Assembly (NCBI RefSeq): GCF_003112455.1
Contig: NZ_BDQX01000430.1
Location: 1 to 63,721, forward strand
Direction: 5' to 3'
Source: Paenibacillus agaridevorans
GTDB lineage: Bacteria; Bacillota; Bacilli; Paenibacillales; Paenibacillaceae
Length of the DNA stretch: 63,721 nt
Positions 34,272 through 43,170 of the stretch are shown here, in pieces. Position 1 is the first letter of the stretch. Every line of letters starts with the position of its first letter. The position numbers were made by a program, and so were the translations under genes. The notes beneath the pieces were generated by a model. That model was not told the origin of the DNA, did no database searches, and was given only the letters and a program-made list of their open reading frames with translations.

Positions 34272-36776
34272 TTAACTCGGCAAATCTATGTTGAAGCCAT
34301 TCATTACAAGCCGCTCCACTGTATCCATAGGTTGCATAGAGCTCTCAATCGTAACGCTTTCTCCAGGGAAAATATGAAGATAGTTATGATTAAATGAAAC
34401 AAACCTGGAAGCTTCTTTTTCTTGAATCATGACACCTACCGCTGTAATATCGGAGACGTTGCGAATCTGCAGCTGCCCTTCTCCCATAAGTTCCACAGCT
34501 AACGATGCTTTAGGCAACTGTCTTAGCGGTCGATACGGGGAGAGCAAGTCCATAGAGTACAGATACGTGTTGGTGCTGACAACCGCATCCTCTTTATCCC
34601 TTACTTGCAATCTCAAGAAAAAGAGAGAGTACGGAGCCCCTGAGACAATCCAATCCAGCTCGCCTGCTTGCGTTGCAAGTTGTTCGGAAGTACAGGTAAA
34701 CCTGTCTTGCTTATACACCGTGCCATCGATCCCTACAATTTCGGCCTGTACCTCAAAGGTCTGTCCGTTTGTTCCAAGCTCATCGTGCAAGTACAATTGA
34801 CAGCTGAAACGCTCTCCTTCGCTAAAGTTGACCTTGTCATACTTCGCTGAAATATGGAGTGAGGAAAATGCATTCTTTACGGCATAATAAGCCGGTTTGA
34901 CCATTCCGTCATATTCGATTACAGATGTGTTCGAGTTGTTGGCAAAGGGTTCATTTCCCATCCAGATAATAAAACCGGATGCGTATGGCTCTCGTCTCCG
35001 AGTCGCTTCGATCGCATAACGCAGCGATTCCATCTGCAAATACCGGCTGGCTTGACTGTATATTTGCAATTCATTATGATCGCGACTCCACTCGCCGAAT
35101 AATCTGTTTAACTGCTCCCATTGAATCCACCATGCCCCCCGATGAACCCAATACGGATTTTCCTTTGTTGGAGGCCAAGCCGAACAGCCTATCGCATATT
35201 TCTCGATATTTTCCGCTCTTGAAATACCGGGAGTCCCCATCTCGGACAGCAATAGTGAGTCGTCCTTGTTAAAAAATTCGTAGTGATCCCCCTCCAAATA
35301 TAACCAAGGGCCGTGCACATCATGATGAAGCCCGTTGCCCATATGTTCGACATTGGCATTAAAGCTTGGGCCGGAGGCGCTTGTCGGCAAAAATCCACGG
35401 TCAGGATCATGCTCCTCGACAACTTTTTTTAGTCTCGCAATATTGGCATGTCTCTCATCGACAGGCTTGAACCCTTCCCACATGAGCTCGTTGCCCCCGC
35501 ACCAGATGACAAGACTTGGATGCGATCTTTTTTCCTTAATGGCAAAGATGGCCACCTGCTCCAAATCATTGAGAAACTTGGGATCGTCCGGCGGCGTATT
35601 GTTGATTCCGCTAGAAGATTGCAATAATTCCTGCCACACCATGAGTCCATTGGCATCACAATATTGATAGAAATCTTGTTTTTCAATAATGGCGCCGCCC
35701 CAAACTCGCAAAATATTTACATTCATATCTTTAAACCGGCCAAGATAGTTGGCATATTCGTCCGCCTTGACATCTCCATAAAAGGGGCGGATAGGCACCC
35801 AGTTAACGCCTTTCATGAAGATCGGTCTGCCATTGATTACGAGCGTATAAGGTAGAGCGCTTTCAGGGGAATTCGGATTTTTAATAAATTCCAACTTACG
35901 GAATCCGATAAGCTTCCTATCCTGGCATTTCATGATATGGTTATCACTCGTGATCTCAATGCCAACCTCATACAGCGGCTGATTTCCATACCCGTTAGGC
36001 CACCATAATTCAATATCAGCAACTGCAAGTTCGTGTTCAATAAATGAATTACCGCATTCAAGCTCCATCGTATGAACAGCAAGCGCCTTCGGCTCGCCCT
36101 GATCTGTTATGACCTTGTAAGAGATCGTATAGGAGCCCCTTCGCTGAACGGTCACTTCCGTACGAAACCGCACATGGCCGTCGATCAAGTTGTCCTCTAC
36201 CATCGCATTGGGGTAGAAGTCATTGATTTTGACCTCGCTGTAAGTTTGAAGATAAACGTCCCTCCAAATGCCGACCGGGACAATCCTCGGACACCAATCC
36301 CAGGCATAGTTGAAACGCGATTTCAGCTTTCGAATTTGATTGGAGTAACCGAATTGTCCGTCAATATCCGGCGCCGCATGAAATACGACTAACAATCGGT
36401 TCGATCCATTTGTACGGATCCGGTCTGTTATATCCAGTCTCACGGGGATAAACATGCCTTCAAAACCCGCCACTTTGCCCCCATTGAGATAAATTTCTCC
36501 GGAGTAATCCAATCCTTCGAATACGAGTTCGCATCGATCTTGCAGCCAGTCATCGGATATGCTGAAATTCGTTTCATATACCCATTCCCTGTTATCAACC
36601 CACTCGCCGTCCAAGCTGGCCAATCCTAAATTGGGATCCTTTAGCCACCCGTTCGCCATTAAATCCGTTTGCACACTGCCGGGAATCCTTGCTTTCATAT
36701 GTCCAATAGCAGGAATGATCTCGTGACCGAGTTCCATGGACTCATATAGTCGCCATTGGTTTTTGTAAAAGCCCAT
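34272..36776 (-). CDS. GH2 beta-mannosidase-like glycosidase, cytoplasmic
   Basis: The 834-residue enzyme has the GH2 layout: N-terminal jelly roll (about 1-190; RFNYAWDWCPRIVPVGIWRDV), Ig-like domain (190-300), TIM barrel (300-620) and C-terminal beta domains. The acid/base Glu is seen in WCGGNELMWEG, and the nucleophile Glu in LLSEMGTPG. The sequence around the jelly-roll signature is typical of beta-mannosidases and mannosylglycoprotein endo-beta-mannosidases. With no signal peptide it should cut imported oligosaccharides inside the cell. It lies between the cytoplasmic and the SLH-anchored six-hairpin genes, 30 bp before the latter. Confidence 0.9.
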   Translation of the reverse strand: MGFYKNQWRLYESMELGHEIIPAIGHMKARIPGSVQTDLMANGWLKDPNLGLASLDGEWVDNREWVYETNFSISDDWLQDRCELVFEGLDYSGEIYLNGGKVAGFEGMFIPVRLDITDRIRTNGSNRLLVVFHAAPDIDGQFGYSNQIRKLKSRFNYAWDWCPRIVPVGIWRDVYLQTYSEVKINDFYPNAMVEDNLIDGHVRFRTEVTVQRRGSYTISYKVITDQGEPKALAVHTMELECGNSFIEHELAVADIELWWPNGYGNQPLYEVGIEITSDNHIMKCQDRKLIGFRKLEFIKNPNSPESALPYTLVINGRPIFMKGVNWVPIRPFYGDVKADEYANYLGRFKDMNVNILRVWGGAIIEKQDFYQYCDANGLMVWQELLQSSSGINNTPPDDPKFLNDLEQVAIFAIKEKRSHPSLVIWCGGNELMWEGFKPVDERHANIARLKKVVEEHDPDRGFLPTSASGPSFNANVEHMGNGLHHDVHGPWLYLEGDHYEFFNKDDSLLLSEMGTPGISRAENIEKYAIGCSAWPPTKENPYWVHRGAWWIQWEQLNRLFGEWSRDHNELQIYSQASRYLQMESLRYAIEATRRREPYASGFIIWMGNEPFANNSNTSVIEYDGMVKPAYYAVKNAFSSLHISAKYDKVNFSEGERFSCQLYLHDELGTNGQTFEVQAEIVGIDGTVYKQDRFTCTSEQLATQAGELDWIVSGAPYSLFFLRLQVRDKEDAVVSTNTYLYSMDLLSPYRPLRQLPKASLAVELMGEGQLQIRNVSDITAVGVMIQEKEASRFVSFNHNYLHIFPGESVTIESSMQPMDTVERLVMNGFNIDLPS

Positions 36777-36864
36777 TAATCCCCATTGACATTCATTTAA
36801 AGATACGGTGTTAGTCAGCTTTTACACTCCCAATCCTTGAAGTCTCTATGTTCGAATACATTTC

Positions 36865-39219
36865 CTAAAAACTCTCAACCAGCCCTTGCTCATGGAACAA
36901 ATTCATCCGATAAGGCTTGCCGTTTTCCAAGCGGTACCCGTTTTTTATAAGTACGCATTCTATTAATTGCGCACACCCGAAAATGGATGGCCTGACTCCC
37001 GTCGGATGGGGTTTATCCTCCACATCATATTGCTCCGCAAAAAAACCGGACATCGTTACATCGCGGATACATACCTCGACAAGCTGCCGAGCCTCCTCCA
37101 GAAAACCCAACTGTATCAAGCCGTAAATGTCGAAGTTAATATCCGGATGTTTGGGGTAAGCAAGTCCTCCAAACGGTTTGCTCGGGTCGAATTCTCCCAG
37201 GAACCGGTTAATCAAGCTCTCCGCATAAGGCGTTTCCAAGGAAGGGAGATGAACGCCCGTCAGCACCCAGGAGGTCCAGCCCGGGCTTCTCACTCCCGTG
37301 GCGGTATCGTAATATTGATTAGGAAATCCGCCCGGCGCGTCCCAAAACCATGCTTTGTAATTTTGCAATAATTCGGCATACGTTTCTTGCCAAAACGGAA
37401 TCTCGTCATGCATGCTGAGCAATTCCGCCATTTGAATGAAATAAGAAATATCGATAAGCGCGGAAACGACGAATTCCGAATCTTTCGAATTCGGATTATT
37501 AATCAATCCAAGAATCCAGCGCGGGTTGTCCACACGCCAGCGTAAGTATGAACGGATTGACGGATATACGGACCGCAAGGCATTTATATCTCCGGTTAGT
37601 TCATATAAAATCATGGCCGTCTGCGCTTTTCTGGAGGGCAGACTTTCTCCCCCGAGCATGCCGGTTGGGTCAACCAAAGACATCAGACCTTTAAATGCTT
37701 CCCAAGCCAAGTCTGGATCGATATACGCGTACAGTTGTATCGCAAAGAGGCTTTCCCATGCAGCGGAATATGGCGCTTCGTGAGCCCCGGACCCCCATAA
37801 CGAAGGTTTGCCGCAGCAAAGCTGAGGGTATGGATACCCCGCCTCCGGCGATACGTCCAGTACATTGGACGCCAGAAAAATCCATGCCTTATAATACTGT
37901 TCCTCCGTTTGACCAGGCGTTACTCCTTTGGATGGAACATGACCCAGTGAGAACAAAGATGGCGACGGGACCTTTTTCAAGAACCCGTTCCAGAATCGTT
38001 CATTCTGTTCCCTTTTTACAGCTAAACGTTCGTTGACCGACGCCCGAAGCGAACTTGCGCTCAAATCGCGTACCAGGCTCTCGGCCGTTTCAAGCGGACC
38101 CGGGAAGGAGACCAATAGATGAATGCCTTCCCCGGTGCTCCGAACAGGTTTTATCCGCATCTGCCAATACCCGCATTGTGGCGGCTCCTCCAATGCCCGG
38201 GTGCCGCTTAAATAGTCGCAATAATTGGCATAGTAAACCATCCCCTCAACGTGTTCTCCTAATAGTCGAATCGCGAAGGCATAACGTCTGTCTTTTACAA
38301 CAAGCATGGTCAGGCCGGGATCATACGTTAGCTGTCCCGTATAACGGCCGCCCAAGATGATGTCGGTGTCGAACGCCTCTTGCGTACAAGTTAAGGATCT
38401 GCACACCGTGTTCGTGTTATAGAAATAGTCTCGCCCTTCCAACGTCATATGATTTCGATAAACCGCTTGAAAGGCAAGTTCGTGAGGCGCCCACTCGGTT
38501 TCAAACCGAATGGCATCGGCGTAGGGATTCATAACCCCCGCGATCTCCAAGTTTTCAAATGTTATGGATTTGCCAAACCCATAAGCATATAACCTCAGCT
38601 TAAAACGCTTGCGTCCTCCCCATCCCGTCACTTCGGCAATATTAGCGCTAAAGACACCCGAGTTGGAATTTTCCGTCATCAGTTCGATATCTTCTCTTGC
38701 AGACTCCGCCTCAAGCGGCGCAACTTTAATGCTCCATGCGGACAAACATTCCGGTACAACCACATGCAGCATTGGCGTTTGATCAAGGTCAACCTCAATT
38801 TCCGTCGTAAGATACTGCCAGTAATCTCTCGCATCGCTATTAACCGTAATCGTAATACCGGAGGCGCCGAACAGGGCGGTTCCATGACCGGGAATATCAT
38901 ATTCGCTTATTGTCCACCGGGCCGGGTCAGATACATTTAATACGCATCCCTCGATTCGCTGCGGCGAGCGATTGGTATCTGTGTGAATCATAATCATATC
39001 GTCAAACTCGAACCCTATCTCGGACTCGGGAATATGCGGAGTGAGATATCCGACGTTCATAGGCATTGTGGATCGATTGCTGTACGAAGAAGGGGACGTC
39101 GTCCCCGCCTTCTTGAAATTAAAAGGATTTACAACGACGCGACTACCGGGAAGGCTCAGCCACCGTTGCTGGTTGCCGCCCCTTTCCCGCAGTTTATCAA
39201 CGGTCCAAAGTTCCGTCAT
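36865..39219 (-). CDS. Cytoplasmic six-hairpin glycosidase
   Basis: The 784-residue paralogue of the two exported enzymes has no signal peptide and no C-terminal modules. Residues 15-230 include RWLSLPGSRVVVNPF and one beta module (about 140-228). A further beta region (230-390) precedes the six-hairpin domain (about 400-770) with QYYKAW, SAAWESLF (E489), GESLPSRKAQTA and FFAEQYD (E729). Its ATG overlaps the stop of the binding-protein gene by one base (TAATG), so expression is coupled to import. It probably processes imported oligomers together with the GH2 enzyme. Confidence 0.82.
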   Translation of the reverse strand: MTELWTVDKLRERGGNQQRWLSLPGSRVVVNPFNFKKAGTTSPSSYSNRSTMPMNVGYLTPHIPESEIGFEFDDMIMIHTDTNRSPQRIEGCVLNVSDPARWTISEYDIPGHGTALFGASGITITVNSDARDYWQYLTTEIEVDLDQTPMLHVVVPECLSAWSIKVAPLEAESAREDIELMTENSNSGVFSANIAEVTGWGGRKRFKLRLYAYGFGKSITFENLEIAGVMNPYADAIRFETEWAPHELAFQAVYRNHMTLEGRDYFYNTNTVCRSLTCTQEAFDTDIILGGRYTGQLTYDPGLTMLVVKDRRYAFAIRLLGEHVEGMVYYANYCDYLSGTRALEEPPQCGYWQMRIKPVRSTGEGIHLLVSFPGPLETAESLVRDLSASSLRASVNERLAVKREQNERFWNGFLKKVPSPSLFSLGHVPSKGVTPGQTEEQYYKAWIFLASNVLDVSPEAGYPYPQLCCGKPSLWGSGAHEAPYSAAWESLFAIQLYAYIDPDLAWEAFKGLMSLVDPTGMLGGESLPSRKAQTAMILYELTGDINALRSVYPSIRSYLRWRVDNPRWILGLINNPNSKDSEFVVSALIDISYFIQMAELLSMHDEIPFWQETYAELLQNYKAWFWDAPGGFPNQYYDTATGVRSPGWTSWVLTGVHLPSLETPYAESLINRFLGEFDPSKPFGGLAYPKHPDINFDIYGLIQLGFLEEARQLVEVCIRDVTMSGFFAEQYDVEDKPHPTGVRPSIFGCAQLIECVLIKNGYRLENGKPYRMNLFHEQGLVESF

Positions 39220-40919
39220 TATTGCTCATCCAAGAACGCTTGCAGTTGTTGAACCAATTCCGCTTTGATTTTCTGAATATCTGCCTGGAGTTGCTTGTCT
39301 TTCAACAGATTCTGTTCTTGTTTGGCTTTGTTGTCCGCAATATTTTTAATGAGTCCCAGCTCAAAGCCTGCGTTTTCGGCGGCCATTTTTGCAAAGGAAG
39401 GGTTGGTCATTTCGGTTTTCACAGGCTCCCCATTAAAAGTAAAGCCGGCGCTAACTTGTTTGAGGAACGTCGTATCTTGAGCAACATAACTGTAATACTC
39501 CACTACATCTTGCGGATATGCTTCTGCAAGACGCATATAGTTCGGATTCCAAGTTAATTGGTATCCAGGAAATGCGTAGTTCTGGCCAGGGTCCACTCCA
39601 TCCGGAAGCTTGTATTTATCGTCCCCTACCGCAACCCAGTTTTTACCTTCAATTCCGTATTCAAATAAGTCGTGATTTTGTTGGCTTGCAAAGATCCAAT
39701 CCAGGAACATCATAGAACGATCAGCATTCTTAGACGAAGCGGGGATGCTCAAGAAGTTCCAAAACTTAAATTCGGTTAGCAGAGAAGCCGGTTCCATGTT
39801 GCGCACGTTGTTCTCGTACACATATACACCCAGCTCGCTTCCCGGCACTGCCGCTTTTAATGCGTTCTCTAGTGCGACATAGTTGTCTAACGTCTGCATG
39901 TACGAGCCGGCGGTGCCTGCAGTAAATTGATCTTGCGCATCCTTGCGGTTGATTGCATTGGATTCGATGTAACCCTTCTCGTTCCAATTCAATATCTCTT
40001 CATTGGTTGTGAAGTCGAGTGCATGAAAGGGCTCAGGAAAATCCTTCAAAACATCCGTGCTTTCCCCTGGCAAATAGGCTGCTTTAATTTTGTTGTCTAC
40101 AATATGCAATTTGGCTACGCCAGCGGAGCCTGTCGATACTTCCCATATATTATTTTTGGCCTGATCGATTTTAATGGCTCTATTTCCGTCAATAATCCAT
40201 GCTGGCGGGTATTGATCCTTATTAAAGATATATGGAGTAATTCCAGGCTCATTATTTTTTACTGCATCAAAGTAAGCAATCATATCGTCATAGGATTTCA
40301 GTTCCGATATACCGTGTTTTTTGGCCAAGTCTTTCCGGTAATACAGCGCATATACGGGAGCATAACCTTGACCGAGCGGTACCCCGTAAACATGCTGCTG
40401 TTTATCGGGACCAACAAATTTATTGTTGTTAAGCAAGCTTTCGCCGAACGCTTTTTGCAAGCCCGGATATTGATCGTTATTAAAATACTTGTCCAATTCA
40501 ATATAGCTGCCGTTAGCGATCAAACCAGGCATGTTCAACCACGGTGCATCGAAAGCCAAGTCAATCTTTTGCCCGGCTGACAGCATCAGCTTTATTTTAT
40601 TGCCGTAGTCGGCCAGCGGCGTCCAAGTCACGTTTAAGTCAATGTTCAAAGTATCTTTGGTCTGTCTTTCGAATTCATCGACAATCTCATCGAATTGCTT
40701 CGGCTTGTCTCCCCAGAGCATGACCTCCAGCTTTACAGGCTCCAACGGAGTCTTAACTGCGGGCGGTTCCGACGAATTGTTTTGCACCGCATTTGTCGGT
40801 GACGACTCCCCCTTATCCGGTGTCGATGGCGAGTTTTTTCCGGTGCATGCCGCAAGCAAAGAAGTACTCATGGTGACTGCAAAGATCAAAGAAAGTGTCT
40901 TTTTTAGACCTTTTTTCAT
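39219..40919 (-). CDS. Polysaccharide ABC importer substrate-binding lipoprotein
   Basis: The 566-residue extracellular solute-binding protein is of the large type used with LplB/LplC permeases. A signal peptide with lipobox LLAAC is followed by a Ser/Pro-rich linker (about 30-55). The two-lobe binding fold covers about 60-480, and a C-terminal DUF3502-like part has NADRSMMFLDWIFASQQNH and QLTWNPNYMRLAEAYPQDVVEYY. It delivers a complex oligosaccharide to the two permeases encoded just upstream. GGAGGGG precedes the ATG. No ATPase gene is present; such importers commonly share an MsmX-type ATPase encoded elsewhere. Confidence 0.93.
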   Translation of the reverse strand: MKKGLKKTLSLIFAVTMSTSLLAACTGKNSPSTPDKGESSPTNAVQNNSSEPPAVKTPLEPVKLEVMLWGDKPKQFDEIVDEFERQTKDTLNIDLNVTWTPLADYGNKIKLMLSAGQKIDLAFDAPWLNMPGLIANGSYIELDKYFNNDQYPGLQKAFGESLLNNNKFVGPDKQQHVYGVPLGQGYAPVYALYYRKDLAKKHGISELKSYDDMIAYFDAVKNNEPGITPYIFNKDQYPPAWIIDGNRAIKIDQAKNNIWEVSTGSAGVAKLHIVDNKIKAAYLPGESTDVLKDFPEPFHALDFTTNEEILNWNEKGYIESNAINRKDAQDQFTAGTAGSYMQTLDNYVALENALKAAVPGSELGVYVYENNVRNMEPASLLTEFKFWNFLSIPASSKNADRSMMFLDWIFASQQNHDLFEYGIEGKNWVAVGDDKYKLPDGVDPGQNYAFPGYQLTWNPNYMRLAEAYPQDVVEYYSYVAQDTTFLKQVSAGFTFNGEPVKTEMTNPSFAKMAAENAGFELGLIKNIADNKAKQEQNLLKDKQLQADIQKIKAELVQQLQAFLDEQ

Positions 40920-40977
40920 ATTTAACCCCTCCGATATTTTTATATGCTAATTCAGCTTTGCTGATTGTAGCTGTGAT

Positions 40978-41865
40978 TTATCCTTTTATTGCCCCGATTT
41001 TCAAGCCTCCTACAAAGTATCGCTGCAGGAACGGATAGAGAAAGATAATCGGACCAATGGTAACCATGGCGGTCGCGAGTCTTACGGTAAAAGCAGGAGG
41101 TCGCTGGGTGTTGATAACCGAACCGGCCGTACTTGAGACTGCGATATTCTGTGCAATGTCAATGTTGCGAATAATCTGCATGATGATATACTGCAGCGAA
41201 AATAACTTGTCATTGTTAATAAAAAGAAGTGCCGGTTGCCAGCTGTTCCAATACATAAGGGCATAGAACAAACCAATGGTTGCCAACGCCGGCAATGACA
41301 ACGGCAATACAATTTGCCATAAAATCCGCCATTCCCCCGCGCCTTCCAGCCTCGACGATTCGTACAGCTCTTCCGGTATTTCGTTAAAAAAGTTACGCAT
41401 GAGGAACATGTTCCATGGATTGAGAACAAAAGGGATAATATAAACCCAAATGGAGTCCGTTAGCTGCAAGTATCGGGTTACTAAAATATAAAAGGATACA
41501 AGTCCGCCATTAAACAGCATCGTGAAGTAGAAAATGAAGTTAATGTGGTTACGGTAATACAGCTTTCGACCTGATAAGGCATAGGCGATCATACTGGTAA
41601 CAATCAAGCTGATAAGTGTACCCGCAACGGTTGTAAATATGGTTACTAGATAGGCTCTCGGGATCGTCGGAGTGCTTAATATGGCTTTATAAGCAGCAAT
41701 AGACCAAGTTTCAGGAAACAGGGAGTAGCCGTTCCGTATCAATTCCACTTCATCGGTCAACGAGCTCGTCAATACGAGTACAAACGGATAGACGCAAGCC
41801 AGAGAAAACAATGCCGTAAATAAGTAAAATAAAGTAGACAACGACCACAAAGATGATAATTTCAT
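40978..41865 (-). CDS. Carbohydrate ABC transporter permease (LplC type)
   Basis: The 295-residue inner-membrane permease has six hydrophobic helices. The EAA-loop that contacts the ATPase is seen in EIPEELYESSRLEGAGEWRILWQIVLPLSLPAL. The opening resembles LplC/YtcP. I prefer the ATG at 41865 with GGTG six bases before it; a GTG at 41874 is too close to the possible ribosome site. The preceding permease gene ends 18 bp upstream. Confidence 0.93.
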   Translation of the reverse strand: MKLSSLWSLSTLFYLFTALFSLACVYPFVLVLTSSLTDEVELIRNGYSLFPETWSIAAYKAILSTPTIPRAYLVTIFTTVAGTLISLIVTSMIAYALSGRKLYYRNHINFIFYFTMLFNGGLVSFYILVTRYLQLTDSIWVYIIPFVLNPWNMFLMRNFFNEIPEELYESSRLEGAGEWRILWQIVLPLSLPALATIGLFYALMYWNSWQPALLFINNDKLFSLQYIIMQIIRNIDIAQNIAVSSTAGSVINTQRPPAFTVRLATAMVTIGPIIFLYPFLQRYFVGGLKIGAIKG

Positions 41866-41883
41866 TACTTTCACCGCTCCACT

Positions 41884-42795
41884 CTAGAAAATGGATGAAT
41901 CTTTATCGAATTTTTTGACAAGTTGATTGGAGAGCACGACAAGGATGAACCCGATAATCGATTGATACAAGGCTACGGCCTGGGACATCCCAAATGAGCC
42001 TTGCGTACGCAACGCGCGAAATACATAAGTATCTATCGTGTCCGTTGTCGGAAACAGGAATGAGTTATCCCCGACCAACGAATAGACCATATCCAACGTG
42101 CCCGAGAATATACCGCCTAATGCAAGCAAAAACAACATAATGATCGTACTTTTAAGCATCGGCAGCGTAATTCGGAAAATGCATTGGAGTCGACTGGCCC
42201 CGTCAATCTTTGCCGCTTCGTATAGTCCCCTGTCTATGCCCGCTATTGCCGCCAAGTACACAATGGCTCCAAAACCCGTGCCTTTCCATAAGCTGAAAAA
42301 GAGCAGAATAACAGGCCAAATCGAAGATTCCATATAAGCATCCGAGATACCCAACCATTTCATAAGTCCGTCCAAGGTGCCCGTATCCGCCGTCAAAAAG
42401 GCTACAGAGAACAGCCCAACAATGGGCCAGGAAATAAAGTTGGGCAAAATCATGATCGACTGCATTCCTCGAACAAACAAGCTTTTACCAAGCTCGGATA
42501 ACATGATGGCAAGAGTGATGGACAGCAGTGTTCCAAATCCAATGAATAGAAGATTAAGAAATACCGTGTTAAACGTCACGGTGAACCAATCTCGGCCTCG
42601 AAAAAAGAACTCGAAGTTTCGCAAACCAATGAATTCGCTTCCAAAAATACCTTTGATAGGGTTGAAATCTTGAAATGCCATCGTAATGCCTGCGAGCGGC
42701 AAATAAGAAAATATCAAGCTGAATAACAGAGCCGGGAGCGTCATTAGATATATGTAACGATTTTTCACCAAATCTCTTAAGCCCTTATGTTTCAA
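41884..42795 (-). CDS. Carbohydrate ABC transporter permease (LplB type)
   Basis: The 303-residue partner permease has six transmembrane helices and the EAA-loop in DRGLYEAAKIDGASRLQCIFRITLPMLKSTI. It starts with TTG at 42795, with GGTGGTG eight bases upstream. It is the first gene of the seven-gene polysaccharide operon, behind a 5' leader of about 155 bases from the predicted promoter. Confidence 0.93.
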   Translation of the reverse strand: MKHKGLRDLVKNRYIYLMTLPALLFSLIFSYLPLAGITMAFQDFNPIKGIFGSEFIGLRNFEFFFRGRDWFTVTFNTVFLNLLFIGFGTLLSITLAIMLSELGKSLFVRGMQSIMILPNFISWPIVGLFSVAFLTADTGTLDGLMKWLGISDAYMESSIWPVILLFFSLWKGTGFGAIVYLAAIAGIDRGLYEAAKIDGASRLQCIFRITLPMLKSTIIMLFLLALGGIFSGTLDMVYSLVGDNSFLFPTTDTIDTYVFRALRTQGSFGMSQAVALYQSIIGFILVVLSNQLVKKFDKDSSIF

Positions 42796-42907
42796 TTTAC
42801 TAACACCACCATTTTGTTAGTGCGAGGAACCAAACGCGTCAATCGCCCCAAGCACCTCATCAAGTTAATTTGCTTCCAATAAATCTTAAGCAACCTCCCC
42901 ATTCATT

Positions 42908-42921
42908 TTGTAACCTTACTT
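42908..42921. promoter_or_regulatory. Putative LacI operator in the transporter leader
   Basis: The site, read on the minus strand as AAGTAAGGTTACAA, shares 11 of 14 bases with the palindrome in the lacI promoter (43096-43109). It lies about 30 bases downstream of the predicted transcription start, where bound repressor would block elongation. Confidence 0.5.
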
Positions 42922-42956
42922 TTTTAGTAATTTCGAATAAATAACCTTTCGAAGCA

Positions 42957-42986
42957 AGTATATGTCACTTCACATTTTTGTGTCAA
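42957..42986 (-). promoter_or_regulatory. Consensus promoter of the polysaccharide operon
   Basis: On the minus strand TTGACA (42986-42981) and TATACT (42962-42957) are separated by 18 bases. This is the best housekeeping promoter in the intergenic region and directs transcription of the two permeases onwards. Confidence 0.7.
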
Positions 42987-43090
42987 CACCTTTTATTTTG
43001 TGTTTCCATTTTTCCTGTTTCCGCTTTCATTCATTGCTGAATAGCGATAAATTCAACAATAAAGACGATCAAACCACTTTGTTTATTTTG

Positions 43091-43120
43091 TTGACTTGTA
43101 AAGTTACAATATTATATAAT
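43091..43120 (+). promoter_or_regulatory. lacI promoter with embedded palindromic operator
   Basis: TTGACT (43091-43096) and TATAAT (43115-43120) are 18 bases apart. Between them lies TTGTAA-AG-TTACAA (43096-43109), a perfect 6+6 palindrome with a 2-base centre, fitting LacI autorepression. Confidence 0.65.
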
Positions 43121-43170
43121 TGCGATAATGCACATAAAGGTTTTTGTTATCTTTTGGAGGAGTGTTGAGT

